Source: Temnopleurus reevesii
Lineage: Eukaryota > Echinodermata > Echinoidea > Temnopleuroida > Temnopleuridae
Direction: 5' to 3'
Length of the DNA stretch: 64,000 bases
NCBI GenBank assembly: GCA_036244855.1
Contig: BQKZ01000243.1
Coordinates: forward strand, 119,695-183,694
The stretch's first letter is position 1, and the number at the start of each line of letters is the position of its first letter. Under the pieces are notes generated by a model, which was not told the origin of the DNA, did no database searches, and worked only from the letters and a program-made list of their open reading frames with translations. The position numbers and the translations under genes were made by a program. This document shows, in pieces, positions 24,572 to 36,499 of the stretch.

Positions 24572-26370
24572 TCCAAAATATATAGAATACTTTCATTTCA
24601 TTTCTTGTTTTATATATTTCCTTGCTAAGAAAGTTTAGATGATAAATGTTCATGAGTGTTGCTAGAATTGAGGGAAATTAATATTGCCTTAGTTAGGGAG
24701 ATGATGACAGACTCAGACTAATTCCAATATTTTGACTTACATAAATTTAAATGAATGCATAGAATTTTAGACCTATTCACACATTAAAGAGAGTTGTTAT
24801 TTCCATGTTTTGAAAGATCATTGTACAAAAGTCCATGGGTATCATAATGAGTGAATTTTTTTTAAATTCTTGCTTGCGAAATTCACGAAAATAAAACCTG
24901 AGCGAAAATTTAAGCTTATACAGTAATGTACAGGTCTTTTTTTATGGCGTGCAAAGGTTTTAAAATTCAGAACAACATAATTATCATGAAGCCCTGGTAA
25001 AAGCTAAATCATAATCATGATTGCTTTAAATCCCAACTCTTTTAACCAAAATGTTTTATCTTACAGAAATAACACATGTGGTATCCAACAAAAAGTATGC
25101 TATTTATGTGCATGGCTGAAAAATGTATAAATTGCCTGTTGGTAGTTTACGATTTCTATTCTAAATTCTTTTGTTAGTTTAGATTTTCTTCAGGATCCAC
25201 ATATACAATGCAATTTAGAAAGTGATGAAATGACGAAGAAATGACCCTGCTTTTTTGTAACAATTACAGTACTCTATGTAATCCTTGTTCTTACCCTGTG
25301 ACTTTTGGTTTAACATATTCATGCAAGTACCTTCAGTCTGTAATTTAATCCATTCCAAAGGGTGTAAAATAAATGAGTGTGGGGAAAAGGCTGGTAGACT
25401 GCCCATGTGTATAGCATGTACAACAAGGTGAATTTTAGAATATAAACCTGGAATAGATGTAAAAATTACGTGTATAGATGCATAAGGCACCACCACATAA
25501 GGCAATGTATTGGATACTCAAGAACAAATCTTTTGAAAAATTGTATTGGTAGGTTGGAAAAAGGCTCTTTTTACTCTTTTCCAAATTTTGGGAAAAAATT
25601 TAATGTAGAAATTAGATTTAGAATGGAGTAAAAAAATCCCCTTGAACATCTGAAAATAACTTTTATTTCACAAATATCCTCTGAGAAATAAGGAAGTAGG
25701 ATTAGTCAAAACAGTCTGAAGATTGTTGAAACGGATTTGCATCTTTTATCTCATATAAAGCTGATTAGGGCATTGAAATCATACGTTTAGAACAAGAATC
25801 TGATATATTTTATGTATCAAAATGCCTATATAGAATGCTTAAGTATTGGCTTATACAATAGTATGTAGTCAGAAAAAGATTGATAACTAAAGAAAAGTAT
25901 TTTTCAAAATGGAAAAATATGATATATGGTGTAAAGCAAATAAATATGGAGGGGGGTGTGGTCGAACCTTACAGAAATGTATTGTCAAGGTTACAAAGAT
26001 ATGTTCTAAAAATATTAGCAGAAGTTCAAGTTCATTGAAATAACCTGTTGAACCCCAAATGATTTAATCATAGTTCATGTGTATTGTATATTTTGACATG
26101 CTTATCCTGGGAATTAGATTTAGAGTGTTCAAATAGAGTCTTGTTGTTTCCACTTTAAAATCTAATGAAGTAAAATGCAGCTTTGTATTTACGGTAGAAT
26201 ATTGAATGACAATTCTCTTTTTGACTCCCCCCATTGTATCAAAATGGTATAGTCTCGTTGAGACAAGCCTCAATTCATGCCCACAAGCCCACTTAGTATG
26301 CATGTTATCGGCCGCTGCAATTTCTCATTACTTTCCCTATGTGGCTCCCAATAATTCTCTATGCATTCAA

Positions 26371-26520
26371 CACACAACACACACACACACACATACACAC
26401 ATGCACCACCCTATTCATCCTGTCTGTTTCTCTCTCTCCCTCTCCTGCTCTTTGTACATGCTTTCTCTGCCCTCCCCCCCCTCTCTCCCCTTCTCTCTCT
26501 CTCCCTCTCTCTCACACACA
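26371..26520. repeat. (CA)n and (CT)n microsatellite block
   Basis: ACAC repeats at about 26371-26404 are followed by CT-rich simple sequence to about 26520. Reading frames across it are low-complexity only. Confidence 0.9.
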
Positions 26521-28169
26521 AGCCCGTATGCATAGTGTCTGTCTCGTACATGGAGCGTCGTTAATATCTCAAAGCACACATTGCGTCTCCATTGCTATGT
26601 GCTATCAGAGGTAGAAAGAAAGCTGTTGTCATTAGATTCACAGACGAGACAATACCGCTAAAAACTGATGCATCATTTTGGAACAGTAATATCCATCGTT
26701 CGAGAACATTATTCCTGCTGGTGGATTTGTTTCTAAGATTAAGAAATCCAAACGGAGAAATCGCTGCTTGGTGAGAGAGGGAGGTAGTGGATTCGGGGGG
26801 CAAGCGTGCCTCATGGGCATGGCAAACGAGATAGGAGTACCCCGTCGTGGTTCCTCACGAATCAGTCGCAAGAGGACGATACCTGCGCATCGGAACACCC
26901 AAGGGGAATGGCAAGCCTAGTGGAGGATGCTGACACGTACATGTATAATGAATGGAGTGACACTGCTTACATACTGGCCGTGGTGTGAAGAATTCATCCA
27001 CGTCTTCTGGTGATAACTTGACGCTATCGTGGGCTCGGTCCTGCTAGAGTCCCCGGCTTGAGAGACACATTTTCCCACTCCCAGGTGGATGCCTAATGCT
27101 CGCAACATTACTCATTCTTTATCTTCATCCTACGGAAAACCGACACCTGTGAAATGTGATTTGTGATGCTTAGGACATCCAATCTGACTTGAAGAATTAC
27201 ATTCTATATGTGATCTACGGCTATTTTTACGGATTACTCAAGAGTAATGAGAGATTAGTAGTGAAATATGTTGCAGCTTAAAATATGTTGCAGCTTTAAT
27301 ACCATATCATTAAAGAAGCTAGCATGATATGTCTGCAGTTCTAAATGACTTTGCATATTTTGGATGCGAAAGACATGATTTACAGCAAGTCAGACTGTCT
27401 TTGGTGATAGTGGAACTCTAGCCTCCAATGAAGCGATTTCTTTCAATAGAAAATACGTTTTATCTATTGAAAAAAGACAAATACGCACTTTATTCCAAAG
27501 AATCTTTCACATATCAAGTGCATCTTAATATAGCGAGAGAAATCAAGTGCAATCGGAAACAGTTAAGCAACATTTAAGTAAACCAAGCAACAGACTCATT
27601 TTAAATTGTATATATTCATTTTGTTATTTAAAATTACTTCCAAAGTTTTTTGCCTATGCAATTTGTGTTGATTTCTTTTTAAATTTTGCATGTATTTTTT
27701 ATTTTCAAAACATTTTGGTGCCTCATTGCATATATTCGTTTTATTAGAAATTATTTTTTAAAGTTTCGGACATCATTTTGCTCTGCTGCTTACCGCTACC
27801 TGTGGATCTTCCAAAGAAAATTATTTTAAAATCGGATTCAAGCTGACATTTTTACTCACCAACAAATAACTCCATTTGCTGATTGATACACCCAGTCATT
27901 ATAATTCACTGCAAATGAATTACAATCCACTTCTGGCAACCTTGTTTTGTTGACTTTCAGCGTTTCGTGATCTGCGCTAATCTAAAGATACAGCCCATCA
28001 CGTTCATGCACGCAAATTTTGCTCACGTGCGTCGACACCATCAAGCTAATCTGGACATTTATCCTCTTCAGTTTATTCCTTGATATTGTAAGACAAAGCT
28101 GAGTGCTCCAAACGAAGCCCGTGATCCTTTAATGCAACTTAAGGATATAATCAAGCTGCTCTTATTAAT

Positions 28170-28253
28170 TTGATCAAATAAACATGTAAAGAGGGACTCT
28201 CATGCAGGAATAAGGAGACATTACAGAAAGATTTCTTGTCGTGGGTGATCACA
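28170..28253 (+). promoter_or_regulatory. Putative 5' leader with two minimal upstream ORFs
   Basis: If transcription of the short isoform starts upstream of here, the leader contains ATGTAA (a start-stop element) at 28184-28189 and a three-codon ORF at 28202-28213, both out of frame with the main ATG at 28254. Start-stop elements are known to reduce downstream initiation, so they could damp translation of this isoform. No TATA box or initiator was identified with confidence, and the transcription start is unknown. Confidence 0.3.
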
Positions 28254-28334
28254 ATGACATGGGCTAAGCGAGACCGTGGATCCTATTCGTCTGTCAGTCA
28301 GTTTGATCCCGATTACCACATGTCGACGGACGAG
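28254..28334 (+). CDS. CACNB: Calcium channel beta subunit, probable alternative first coding exon (short N-terminus)
   Basis: The ATG has A at -3 and opens 27 codons (begins MTWAKRDRGSYSSVSQF, ends MSTDE), closed by the donor GTATGT in phase 0. It can therefore splice straight to the common exon at 51785. The frame upstream is closed by a TAA at 28179-28181 with no other in-frame ATG, which supports this start. Vertebrate and insect beta-subunit genes use alternative short first exons at this place, several being acidic/aromatic peptides of 15-30 residues; the role fits although the peptide itself is not conserved. Two very short upstream ORFs (28184-28189, which is ATG directly followed by TAA, and 28202-28213) would lie in the leader. 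The 3' end of the exon is partly repeated downstream (see separate entries). Evidence is positional and structural, not a family match. Confidence 0.6.
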
Positions 28335-28456
28335 GTATGTTTTGTTTTGTTCAAAGTTAAATAGCTTGTTACTTCTTCTTTTGCCAGTTTATATGTATAA
28401 GTGGAATATTCATACACAAACGACCATGATGCATACATACATTGTATATTTCCATA

Positions 28457-28503
28457 TTTTAGTAGGTCATTTTAATCTTGATTACCAAATGTCAACATAC
28501 GAG
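28457..28503 (+). pseudogene. Second copy of the 3' end of the alternative first exon
   Basis: Starting 169 bases downstream of the corresponding bases of the 28254 exon, this stretch repeats its last codons. Copy 1 ends QFDPDYHMSTDE and this copy would read HFNLDYQMSTYE, again followed by a GT (GTACAT, a weaker donor). A pyrimidine/T-rich run ending in TTTTAG lies just upstream, so a microexon cannot be excluded. The intron sequence after each copy is also similar, so the unit spans exon end plus intron. It lacks a start codon. Most likely a non-functional duplicate. Confidence 0.55.
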
Positions 28504-28593
28504 GTACATATTTTTTTCAAACACAAACTAACTTGCATGCATAAATGTTACATTCATTCACAAAGGACCATCATGCATATCTTCACATCTTAG

Positions 28594-28628
28594 TAGGTAA
28601 GTTTGATCCCCATTAAAACATGTCAACA
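28594..28628 (+). pseudogene. Third, degraded copy of the alternative first exon end
   Basis: About 131 bases beyond copy 2, the bases corresponding to FDP..H..MST recur, preceded by a TTAGTAGGT-type stretch shared with copy 2. The donor position has been replaced by a T-run, so this copy cannot act as an exon end. It shows that the duplication is a short tandem array of three units. Confidence 0.5.
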
Positions 28629-30259
28629 TTTTTTTTAAAGAAATTAAAACGCAGAATGACTTAGCTGCTAAGTTATTGTGAAAAGTTACACAAATAATTA
28701 CGATGCATGTAACATACACTACAAAAGCCAATATGCTTGTGTACAATTGATGGCATATCACAATAAAATATTTGTTTTTCATATTATTACGAGATTTGGT
28801 AACATTGTTTAAGGCTTTCTGCTCAGTATTCGTGGGTGATATTGCATTTATACACTCGGATCTTGTAGAAATGATTACATTCATGACTTTGTACTCTGAA
28901 ACCTTAAAGACGTTGTTATCTTCAGTAGATGTGAAAATGTTAGGTAATGACCAAATCGCAAAAGAGTTTTATCTTTTATTAATTTATACGGACAAAATTG
29001 GTAAATCCATCCATGGGTATACATAGACTCATTCCCGAAAGAAATTTTCAATGATAATGATGATGATAATCCTGAAAAAGATCAGTAGTTATAATGATTA
29101 ATTTTTAATATTGCATAATGAGCGTGAGATCTCGGCAAAATTTAAGACTCGGACATCTGGATGAATTATAGAAAACAGTCCGCATTTCTTTACAGAAAAT
29201 ATATTGGACACCATTCAAACTCTATATGATTATGTTGGTTCACTAAAATGTTTTTAACATTTTTTTTCTCAAAAAATGTAATTTCTTTGCAGATCATGCT
29301 TGAAGATAAAAGAGATCAGAGGCATTAATTTCCCCATATTTTGGACATTTCTTATTCTTTCGGTCTGCATTTCCTATTTTTATAAGACTACATGGAGAAT
29401 AATTTAAGCTAAAATGAATTTGATTTTTATATCAGTTTCTCACACCAAAGATGCCCAAATGTTCAAACATCATGTTGAGATAAAATTTTGGAATATAGAT
29501 TTTTGTTTCAGAGATGTTAAAATCTTAATATTTATTATTCTGTGATATTTTGTAGAATTATGTCACCCAGAAATTATATAGTAGTCTCTGATTCGGTTTC
29601 CAAAGCAATAGTTCTATTTCCATCAATTGTTCATATATTCTTTGCCACTACGCAAGGAAAAGGAAAGGAATGCTAAAAATGCTAAACAAAAAGTACACGG
29701 TTTCTTTCACTTAAATGAGGACAATAAAAGGATAGCTTGAAGACAAAATATATTCTGTTCAATGTTTATCCCACCATCCCCTGATCCAAAATGAGATCTA
29801 CATCCATCTCTGGTGATATACTGTACGAGTGAATCATGTCTTGCTTCAATTTAGCTAGTCACAGATGATATATTGCCCAAGCGGTTCCCAAATACATCAA
29901 ATGTAGGGCAAATCCAACACACATATATATCATGTAAACAATATTTATATAACTCCATCATAACACACCACGCATTCACCAATCAATTTCGGAATGGAAA
30001 GTAAAGTAACTCGCACAGATCAACAATAATATTGCTGCCGCAATAACGAGCCATGCTGGGGAAAAATCAATGAATATGACACTCATATTGAGATACACCC
30101 ATCGCCTACAGCACCAGATTGTAATCAACTGTAGAGAAAGCTGGTTTTATTGGGTATTCTTACGTACGTGTTGCCTTATTCTTGTTTTCTCATAGATGGT
30201 TGGGAAAGGTGCATTGTTTAGTGTTCTTCATTTTCCTTCCACTTTCATGTTACTAACCT

Positions 30260-30430
30260 GGGCGGTGTTTCACCAAGATAAGGAAGACTTTACGCACGAC
30301 TTTACGTTCAACCGGTACCCATTCTTGTGTGTAATGTTTCACGTTACTACGCACATTCAGGGCAAGAACTGATACCAGTCAAACGTAAAGTCGTGCGTAA
30401 CTTTAAGAACGACTTGGTGAAACACCGCCC
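30260..30430. mobile_element. Foldback MITE with GGGCGGTGTTTCACCAAG ends
   Basis: GGGCGGTGTTTCACCAAG is mirrored perfectly by CTTGGTGAAACACCGCCC. Inner TTACGCACGACTTTACGTT pairs with AACGTAAAGTCGTGCGTAA. The 171-bp element is a near-complete hairpin. Confidence 0.88.
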
Positions 30431-32839
30431 TGTTCAAAGACAAAAGTGGCTTAAGTGACTTGCTTTTTAAGAGAGTTCAACAAATTGACAAAAATAAAAT
30501 GGTTTTACAAAAATTGCAATTAAATGACATTTGCCAAATTATACATTGGGATACGAGAATAGTACATGTTCAGGGGGGGGGGGGGCTTTTTCTTTTTGGT
30601 AGTTCATACATGCAAGTTGATGCGATTGTGTAAAAATGTAATGCATAGCTCCCTGTGGCAGTCCCCTGGCCACTTTTCAAAATGCAAAGGAACAGTGGTG
30701 TTCATTTATTCTTGACATGTATATCATTGTTTTTCCACATTCTTCATCCTTATCTAGATTTTTAATGGGCTTGCATGGTAAGGGTAATTGAACTCATCTA
30801 CAATGTATGCAAATATGTTTTCCTCAATTTCGTTATTTTATAGAGACAGAAATCACAGGGGTATATTGCTGTGAATGCTATTTTTTCAAATGCTTTCAAT
30901 TTTACGTGGACAGAGAGTAAATTTGTTATAGCTTTGTAATCTATTTCACCAATCATATTTTTTCTCTCTCAATATGTATGTGCATATGACCCTGGGCATG
31001 ATGAATCAATAATTATAATAGTGCATTATATTTGCAATAAGTGGTTTGTACAATACATCAAAATTAAACTACACTCTCACAAAACAGAAATTACAAACTA
31101 AGAACAAACATTAAAGTTGTTATTTTTCTTCATTCACATTGTTAATACATCAAAGAGGATAGGATTTTGACATTTGTTATCATATATTTATTTGTAGACT
31201 TAACTCTGAATATCTGGAAGATTGGTGCATGGTGGGAAGAAAATATTGTAATTGGCTTTATGGATGACTTCCTTTTTTAACTAAGCTTTGTGACATCGCA
31301 AAATACGGAAGCTGAAACCCAGCTGAAGACTTAATGAGGTGGAAAAATGACAAGACACTGATTGCTTTAGCAGACCAAAACCATTCCTAGACATGAGAGC
31401 ATCAAATTCTGGCAATGAATTATTACGGAATAGTTTAATGAGCAATATTTTGGTGGAGTCATTCCCTGAAATAGTAAACTCAAAATACATTTACAGTTAT
31501 GTGCTGAGACTATATTTGTGGTTAGGTGTATTTAGGGGATGATAATTACTGCTGTGAGAGACGTGAGCTGACTATCTATCAAGTGACTGGAAGATATCTT
31601 AGGAATAATGAATGTAAGAGAAATTGTGTGTATGTTAGTGTGTGTCTATTAAGTTGTGGATTTATTGTGAGTGTGCTTATTCATTTGGTTATGTTTATTA
31701 GCGTGTAAGTGAAGACTATGCATAAATAAGTTGGAAATGTAGCACTGTACAATAAAAATGCATTCAAAGGAGGAGAGTGGGTTTGTTTTATTTGATTTTA
31801 TCTATTTATTTTTCTGTTTTATTGATCAAAAATTGAATTGAAACGTGTCCATTTGAAATTCTGCGGTTCCTTTCATAAAGTATTTACGTGTTCCCAGTTA
31901 AACTGTTAAAAAATCTGGACTGATAGTGATACACACACAAGCACACACATACGTAAACTTACGTCCTCGAACTACACCAATAAACTTTATTCTGTGGGTG
32001 TGTTTCTCATTGGGGACCTGCATAATTGGAAATAGAAAATGTGACTCATACAGGTGCAGATTTTCTGGAGAGGGGTGGAGAATATAGGAATTAACCAGGG
32101 ATGCTGCCAGATACATGTGCCATTATCGTTGCAATTATTGTTTCTTTAAAGATACACATTTTAAAAGTAGACATAGAAGTTGCTGTGTAAAAACGTAATT
32201 CCATTATCGGTTTCATGCATGAATGTTATAGTTGGCTGCTGCATAAATTTTGTACTATAGTTCAGTATGGTTCAGTTGCATGTAAATGCTTTTATAAAGT
32301 AAATAAAATAAGGCAAATAAAGCAAATATAAAGTCTTATGGCTAACAATATGTAGAAATCATGGAACCGTAACATAAATGGAATTACAGAGATACGCGCA
32401 TGCATCTGAATCAGTTTGCCTTGACATGAACAAAGATTTAAACAAAAACAGGTTAGGCAAATTGAAATGGTAATGTAAGCTCAATCAAATATCTTCTGCT
32501 TCAAAAGGGAGATAAAACATAATATTATGCCATATAAAAATCAAAAGAAAGTTAAGAATATGCTCTCATTTTTATATGAATTAAATTTCTAACAGTTTCT
32601 TATCAATGTATGTCCGCCTTGTTTTAAGTCATTATTTGGATTTTGCACATATCAAGTAGAAATCAACATGGACTCCAAATTGCATTAAATCCTGTGCTTT
32701 AGCAATTTAGCTATGATATGAATAATTTTTTAAAGGAATAGATTGCTTCACAAAATTTCTTGAAGGAACATATTTCCTTTTCCAGGGTCAAGTAAAGCAA
32801 CATATATAAACAAAAATTATGGCCCATGGACAATTACAC

Positions 32840-32920
32840 CATTGGTTGTATTCAAACCTGCAACCCCCCAATTGAAAGGCGAGAACCCGTCCGCATTTTA
32901 AACCATGACACTTCCACCTG
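32840..32920 (-). mobile_element. Decayed tRNA-derived SINE head
   Basis: TTCAAACCTGCAACCCCC, AATTGAAAGGCGAGAACC and ACCATGACACTTCC keep the outline of the SINE head found at 1065 and 24298, with heavy mutation. Confidence 0.5.
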
Positions 32921-33173
32921 TTAGCTGGTGGTGCCCCTCTTATGGTGGGAGTGCCCCATCAATACGTAGACTGCACTGCCGGTTTACAAGCACTGTTAGT
33001 GAAACATTAGCTAAAAGTACGCCCGAGTGATGGTAATAAAGGAACCAGAGGAAGGCCTCTATGCCGGACGGACGACTGAGCACATCGTACTCTAGCTTTG
33101 ATCTAAGCATCCTTGAAGCCTACCGCAATGTTTAATTATCATCACATCCAATTTAATAGCATGGGATGGGCCA

Positions 33174-33184
33174 GAGAGAGAGCA

Positions 33185-33243
<59 letters not shown>

Positions 33244-33300
33244 AAAAAAAAGAGAGAGAGATAGAAATAGAGTTCGAGCACAAGAGAGAGAGAGACATAG
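33174..33300. repeat. (GA)n microsatellite
   Basis: GA/GAA repeats with an A-run at about 33239-33251. Open frames of Arg-Glu or Ser-Leu alternation on the two strands are artefacts of this repeat. Confidence 0.95.
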
Positions 33301-33860
33301 ATTAACAAAGATGGAATAGAAGATGAACAAAAAAAGAGAGAAGAGAGAATAATATATGATAAAGAAAGATGTGTTTGTGTGTGTTTAAGAGAGAGCTAGA
33401 AAGAGAGAGAACGAGAGACGCAAGTGTAAAAGAGAGACTGAAAGACTTATCAATTACTTGAAGCCAGAACGATAAAAAGATATACACAAATGAAGAGTGA
33501 AGGGAAGATTTATACAGAGAAAAAGAATTCAGAGAAACAATTTGAGATTGTAAGACAAAAAGGAAAAGAAAGGGTATGTTATGTATGAATTTCTAATATT
33601 GCTGCCAACTGTGGACCACACCATGCAATAATACCTTCAAACCGTTGGCAGGCATGCAATGGTGGAACGTCCAATCGTAATCCTATATGGGAATGGGTAG
33701 GAAGCAATCTTACAGTAAAAATCCATTCAAAGAAGAATAGGGGGGGGGGGGTACATCCTCGTTAGGATGTTTTTTTTTGTCAAATTTGAATGTCTGCAAT
33801 TTCAAGTTTTAGGTTGGATTGTCAGGAATATGTCCGCTCTCTATGTTACCAAACTCTTAT

Positions 33861-34022
33861 AGGGTGTTGCTCAAAATCAACTGCAAATCAACTGCAACTT
33901 TGCCAATTGTAACACACACGTTATGCGCATTTAACAAGACGCGCATGAAACATTGGTTTTGATTGGGGCGTTCCGATCAACTGCAACTTGCGATTAATTG
34001 CAACTTTTGAACAACATCCCTT
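33861..34022. mobile_element. Foldback MITE, GTGTTGCTCAAAA family, copy 1
   Basis: AGGGTGTTGCTCAAAATCAA is mirrored by TTTTGAACAACATCCCTTA; inner AACTGCAA/TTGCAACT motifs repeat. The same family occurs at 37578-37740 and 55781-55961. Confidence 0.75.
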
Positions 34023-34224
34023 AATCTCACACGGATAGGCTCACACACACAAATACAAATAAAGATTAAAAAAATACTTGTCCATGTTTGGAGGCAATAA
34101 TGTATGTACGTGAATGCAGGAGAGCAAAAGTCATAGAAGAGAGAGACAAACAAACAGGTAGACAAACAAACGGACAGGCAAACGGACAGACAAAGAGACA
34201 TTACATTCTGACTTACAGACGACT

Positions 34225-34815
34225 TTAAAGGGGTACTATTATGAAAATGCAAGTTGATCTGTATTGATGTATTATACCATTATCAATATCCTTTTCTGTA
34301 ATTTCAGTGAAAGAGAGTCCAAATGTGATTCATATATTTAATAATTCTTTTTTTTTTCAATTTTATGTTGGCTTAGTAGGGAATGCCCCTAAAAATTTCT
34401 ATCAAATGTCAATCCTGTTGTGACATCACTGTTTACCTTGCTACATCATGTTTCAGAGCTGGTTCTGTAAATAACAAAAGGAAATATGTAGATCAATGAA
34501 AGGGAATTGGAATGCGCAATCCCCTGAATTGAAATCCCTGCATTGATCCACATATTTCCTTTTGTTATTTACAGAACCAGCTCTGAAACATGATCTAGAA
34601 AGGTGAACAAACTTGACTCTTGTGATGTCACAACAGGATTGACATTTGAAAGAAATTTTTAGGGGTGTTCCCTACTAAACCAACATAAAAATGAAAAAAA
34701 AATATTATAAAATATATGAAACACATTTGGGCCCTCTTTCACTGAAAAGAGTATTGATAATGGTATAATACATCAATACAGATCAACTTGTATTTCCATA
34801 ATAGTGGACCTTTAA
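34225..34815. mobile_element. 591-bp near-perfect palindrome flanked by TTAA (piggyBac-like foldback)
   Basis: TTAA at both ends. The arms pair over most of their length: AGGGGTACTATTATGA / CATAATAGTGGACCT; TGCAAGTTGATCTGTATTGA / ATCAATACAGATCAACTTG; GTCAATCCTGTTGTGACATC / GATGTCACAACAGGATTGAC; CATGTTTCAGAGCTGGTTCT / AGAACCAGCTCTGAAACATG. The centre is near 34520. Non-coding. Confidence 0.88.
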
Positions 34816-34854
34816 CAGAGTTAGTGATACCGCGGTTCCCGTTAACCTTGCCTC

Positions 34855-35789
34855 TACCAGTTACAGTAACAAATGTTATCAGATTACATGATCGTTAAGC
34901 TGAGGAGACTTGAAATGGATTAACTTTAGATGATCTGAAGGTGCTTATGATTAGTAATAGTTAGCATCAGTGCTTGGTTTGACAGTCAATAGGCGGGTTT
35001 ACTTACATATTCAAATTTATGTGCGTTTCACGTAGTTACGTGGTATTCCATCGATCGGTTGATAACAATAAGATTACAATAATTGGAATCCAGTTTGCAT
35101 ATATGACTTGTTGCTATGTCGGGCAAGCCTCAGGCAAGCTTTCTGGTTGTCAAGAACAACCTTTGTGTTGGAGGTATGCATAAAATTTGCATAGTAAACC
35201 CGCCTATTGGGAATATATCTCCCCCATTCAGGTGAGCACAAATGAAACAAAAAAATGGAGATTGGGGTGCCATAGATTATTTTATACCCCTCATTTCTCT
35301 CCTCTCTGCATGCTTCTTTATTGTCCGTCTTCACCCTTTCAGTCTGCGTTCTTCTCAATGAATTTCTAATGCAAGCTACTACACACAACTATCTCAGTTT
35401 TAAGGACCCCTTTAGAAATAAGCCTTCGGCTTTCATGGGATATCCTTGTCATTTTATTTTCTAGCATTATGATGAATCAAATCAAATCAAATCAAGTCAA
35501 ACTATTGTTTTTGTAATCATTAGTTTTGTCTCGATCTATTACCATCTAATTTTGAATTGGTTAGGTCTCTATTGCATATTTCAGTTTTTATCTGCTGTAT
35601 ATAAGTTACTTTTGTTTATTTATGAATCTTGTTTACATGTATTTAGCCTATCCACAGACTTGCGTCATCACAGCTTTAGCTGATCCAAGTGTTTCAGTGT
35701 CGATATAAAACAAAATAAGATGGGAATAAATAATATCTAGGAAGGTGTGGGAAGATTCCAAGAAGGAAAGGATCTTGACCTAGTTTTTT
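34855..35789. repeat. Second copy of the 935-bp segment
   Basis: Matches 21424-22358 at a constant offset with two noticed substitutions. Here the flanks are continuous sequence without Ns: the palindrome precedes it and the 270-bp tandem follows. This is therefore the more credible location. Confidence 0.95.
34987..35209 (+). mobile_element. Full-length GGCGGGTTTACT MITE (within the 935-bp segment)
   Basis: Same element as 21556-21778, with one substitution noticed. Its terminal repeats CAATAGGCGGGTTTACT and AGTAAACCCGCCTATTG are intact. Confidence 0.85.
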
Positions 35790-35790
35790 G

Positions 35791-36499
35791 TCTTTGTGTG
35801 GCTTCCCCTGACCTTGATTATGGTTTCTGAACAATATTTAGTTGCGAAGAATTTTATTTTTAAAACAAGAGGTTTTCATCTAGAACAAGTTCTCATCACA
35901 TAGTACTTTGTGGCCACCCTAGCAATGTGTATTTTCCGTTACATACGCTCCTTCCCTTTTTGCTCTAAACTAATAACATAAACAATTCCACTTTCTTATA
36001 TATAAATAGTGTTTAATGTGGTGGATACATTCTTTATTTGTAAAGATGCTATAATTATATTCTTTGTGTGGCTTCCCCTGACCTAGATTATGGTTCTTGA
36101 ACAATATTTAGCTACAAAGAATTTTATTTTCAAAACAAGAGGTTTTCATCTAGAACAAGTTCTTATCACATAGTACTTTGCAATCTGTCCCATATGCACT
36201 GTTTTCCTCACTTGTGGCCACGCCTAGCAATGTGTATTTTATGTTACATAAGCTCCTTCCCTTTTTGCTCTAAACTAAAAACATTGAAAATTTCACTTTC
36301 TAAAGCCCTGGTCACATATAGGACCCCGGAAGCAACACGATTCACCCCGACTCTTTGTTAATTTACAGTTAACTGCCTCAGAACAATGAGTCGGGGTGAA
36401 TCATGTTGCTTCCGGGGTCCTGGGACCAGGGCATTACATATAAAATAGGGTTTAATGCGGTGGGTACATTCTTAATTTGTAAAGATGCTATTATTATAT
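35791..36499. repeat. Tandem duplication (~270-bp unit), second unit interrupted by a MITE
   Basis: TCTTTGTGTGGCTTCCCCTG starts both units (35791 and 36061). Shared blocks include AAAACAAGAGGTTTTCATCT and GCTCCTTCCCTTTTTGCTCT, and both end with TTGTAAAGATGCTAT. The second unit carries an extra ~30 bases near 36180 and the MITE at 36305-36432. Confidence 0.88.
36305..36432. mobile_element. Foldback MITE inserted in the second tandem unit
   Basis: GCCCTGGTC and GGACCCCGGAAGCAACACGA at the left are mirrored by TGTTGCTTCCGGGGTCC and GACCAGGGC at the right. The empty counterpart site is in the first unit near 35997 (CTTTCTTATATATAAATAG), so the insertion postdates the duplication. Confidence 0.88.

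Larger units (their letters stand above)
12961..28253 (+). other. CACNB intron between the long-isoform exon and the alternative first exon
   Basis: No recognised exon. It contains tandem SINE-like units (13.6-14.6 kb), a 41-bp duplication, several inverted-repeat elements, the N-bounded duplicate at 21.4-22.4 kb and the 23.2-24.3 kb element. The stretch 26750-27110 has noticeably higher GC and sequence complexity than its surroundings. Remaining parts are plain AT-rich intron with no feature seen. Confidence 0.65.
26200..28253 (+). promoter_or_regulatory. Candidate promoter region for the alternative first exon
   Basis: This lies directly upstream of the ATG exon at 28254. It begins with a CA/CT-rich microsatellite block (about 26370-26520) and includes a higher-GC, low-repeat stretch (26750-27110) that stands out from the neighbouring introns. 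An alternative first exon requires its own promoter, which should fall here. No core promoter motif was confidently identified. Confidence 0.3.

Noticed and set aside
33092..33330. Arg-Glu and Ser-Leu repeat frames
   Set aside because: Artefact of the (GA)n microsatellite read on both strands.
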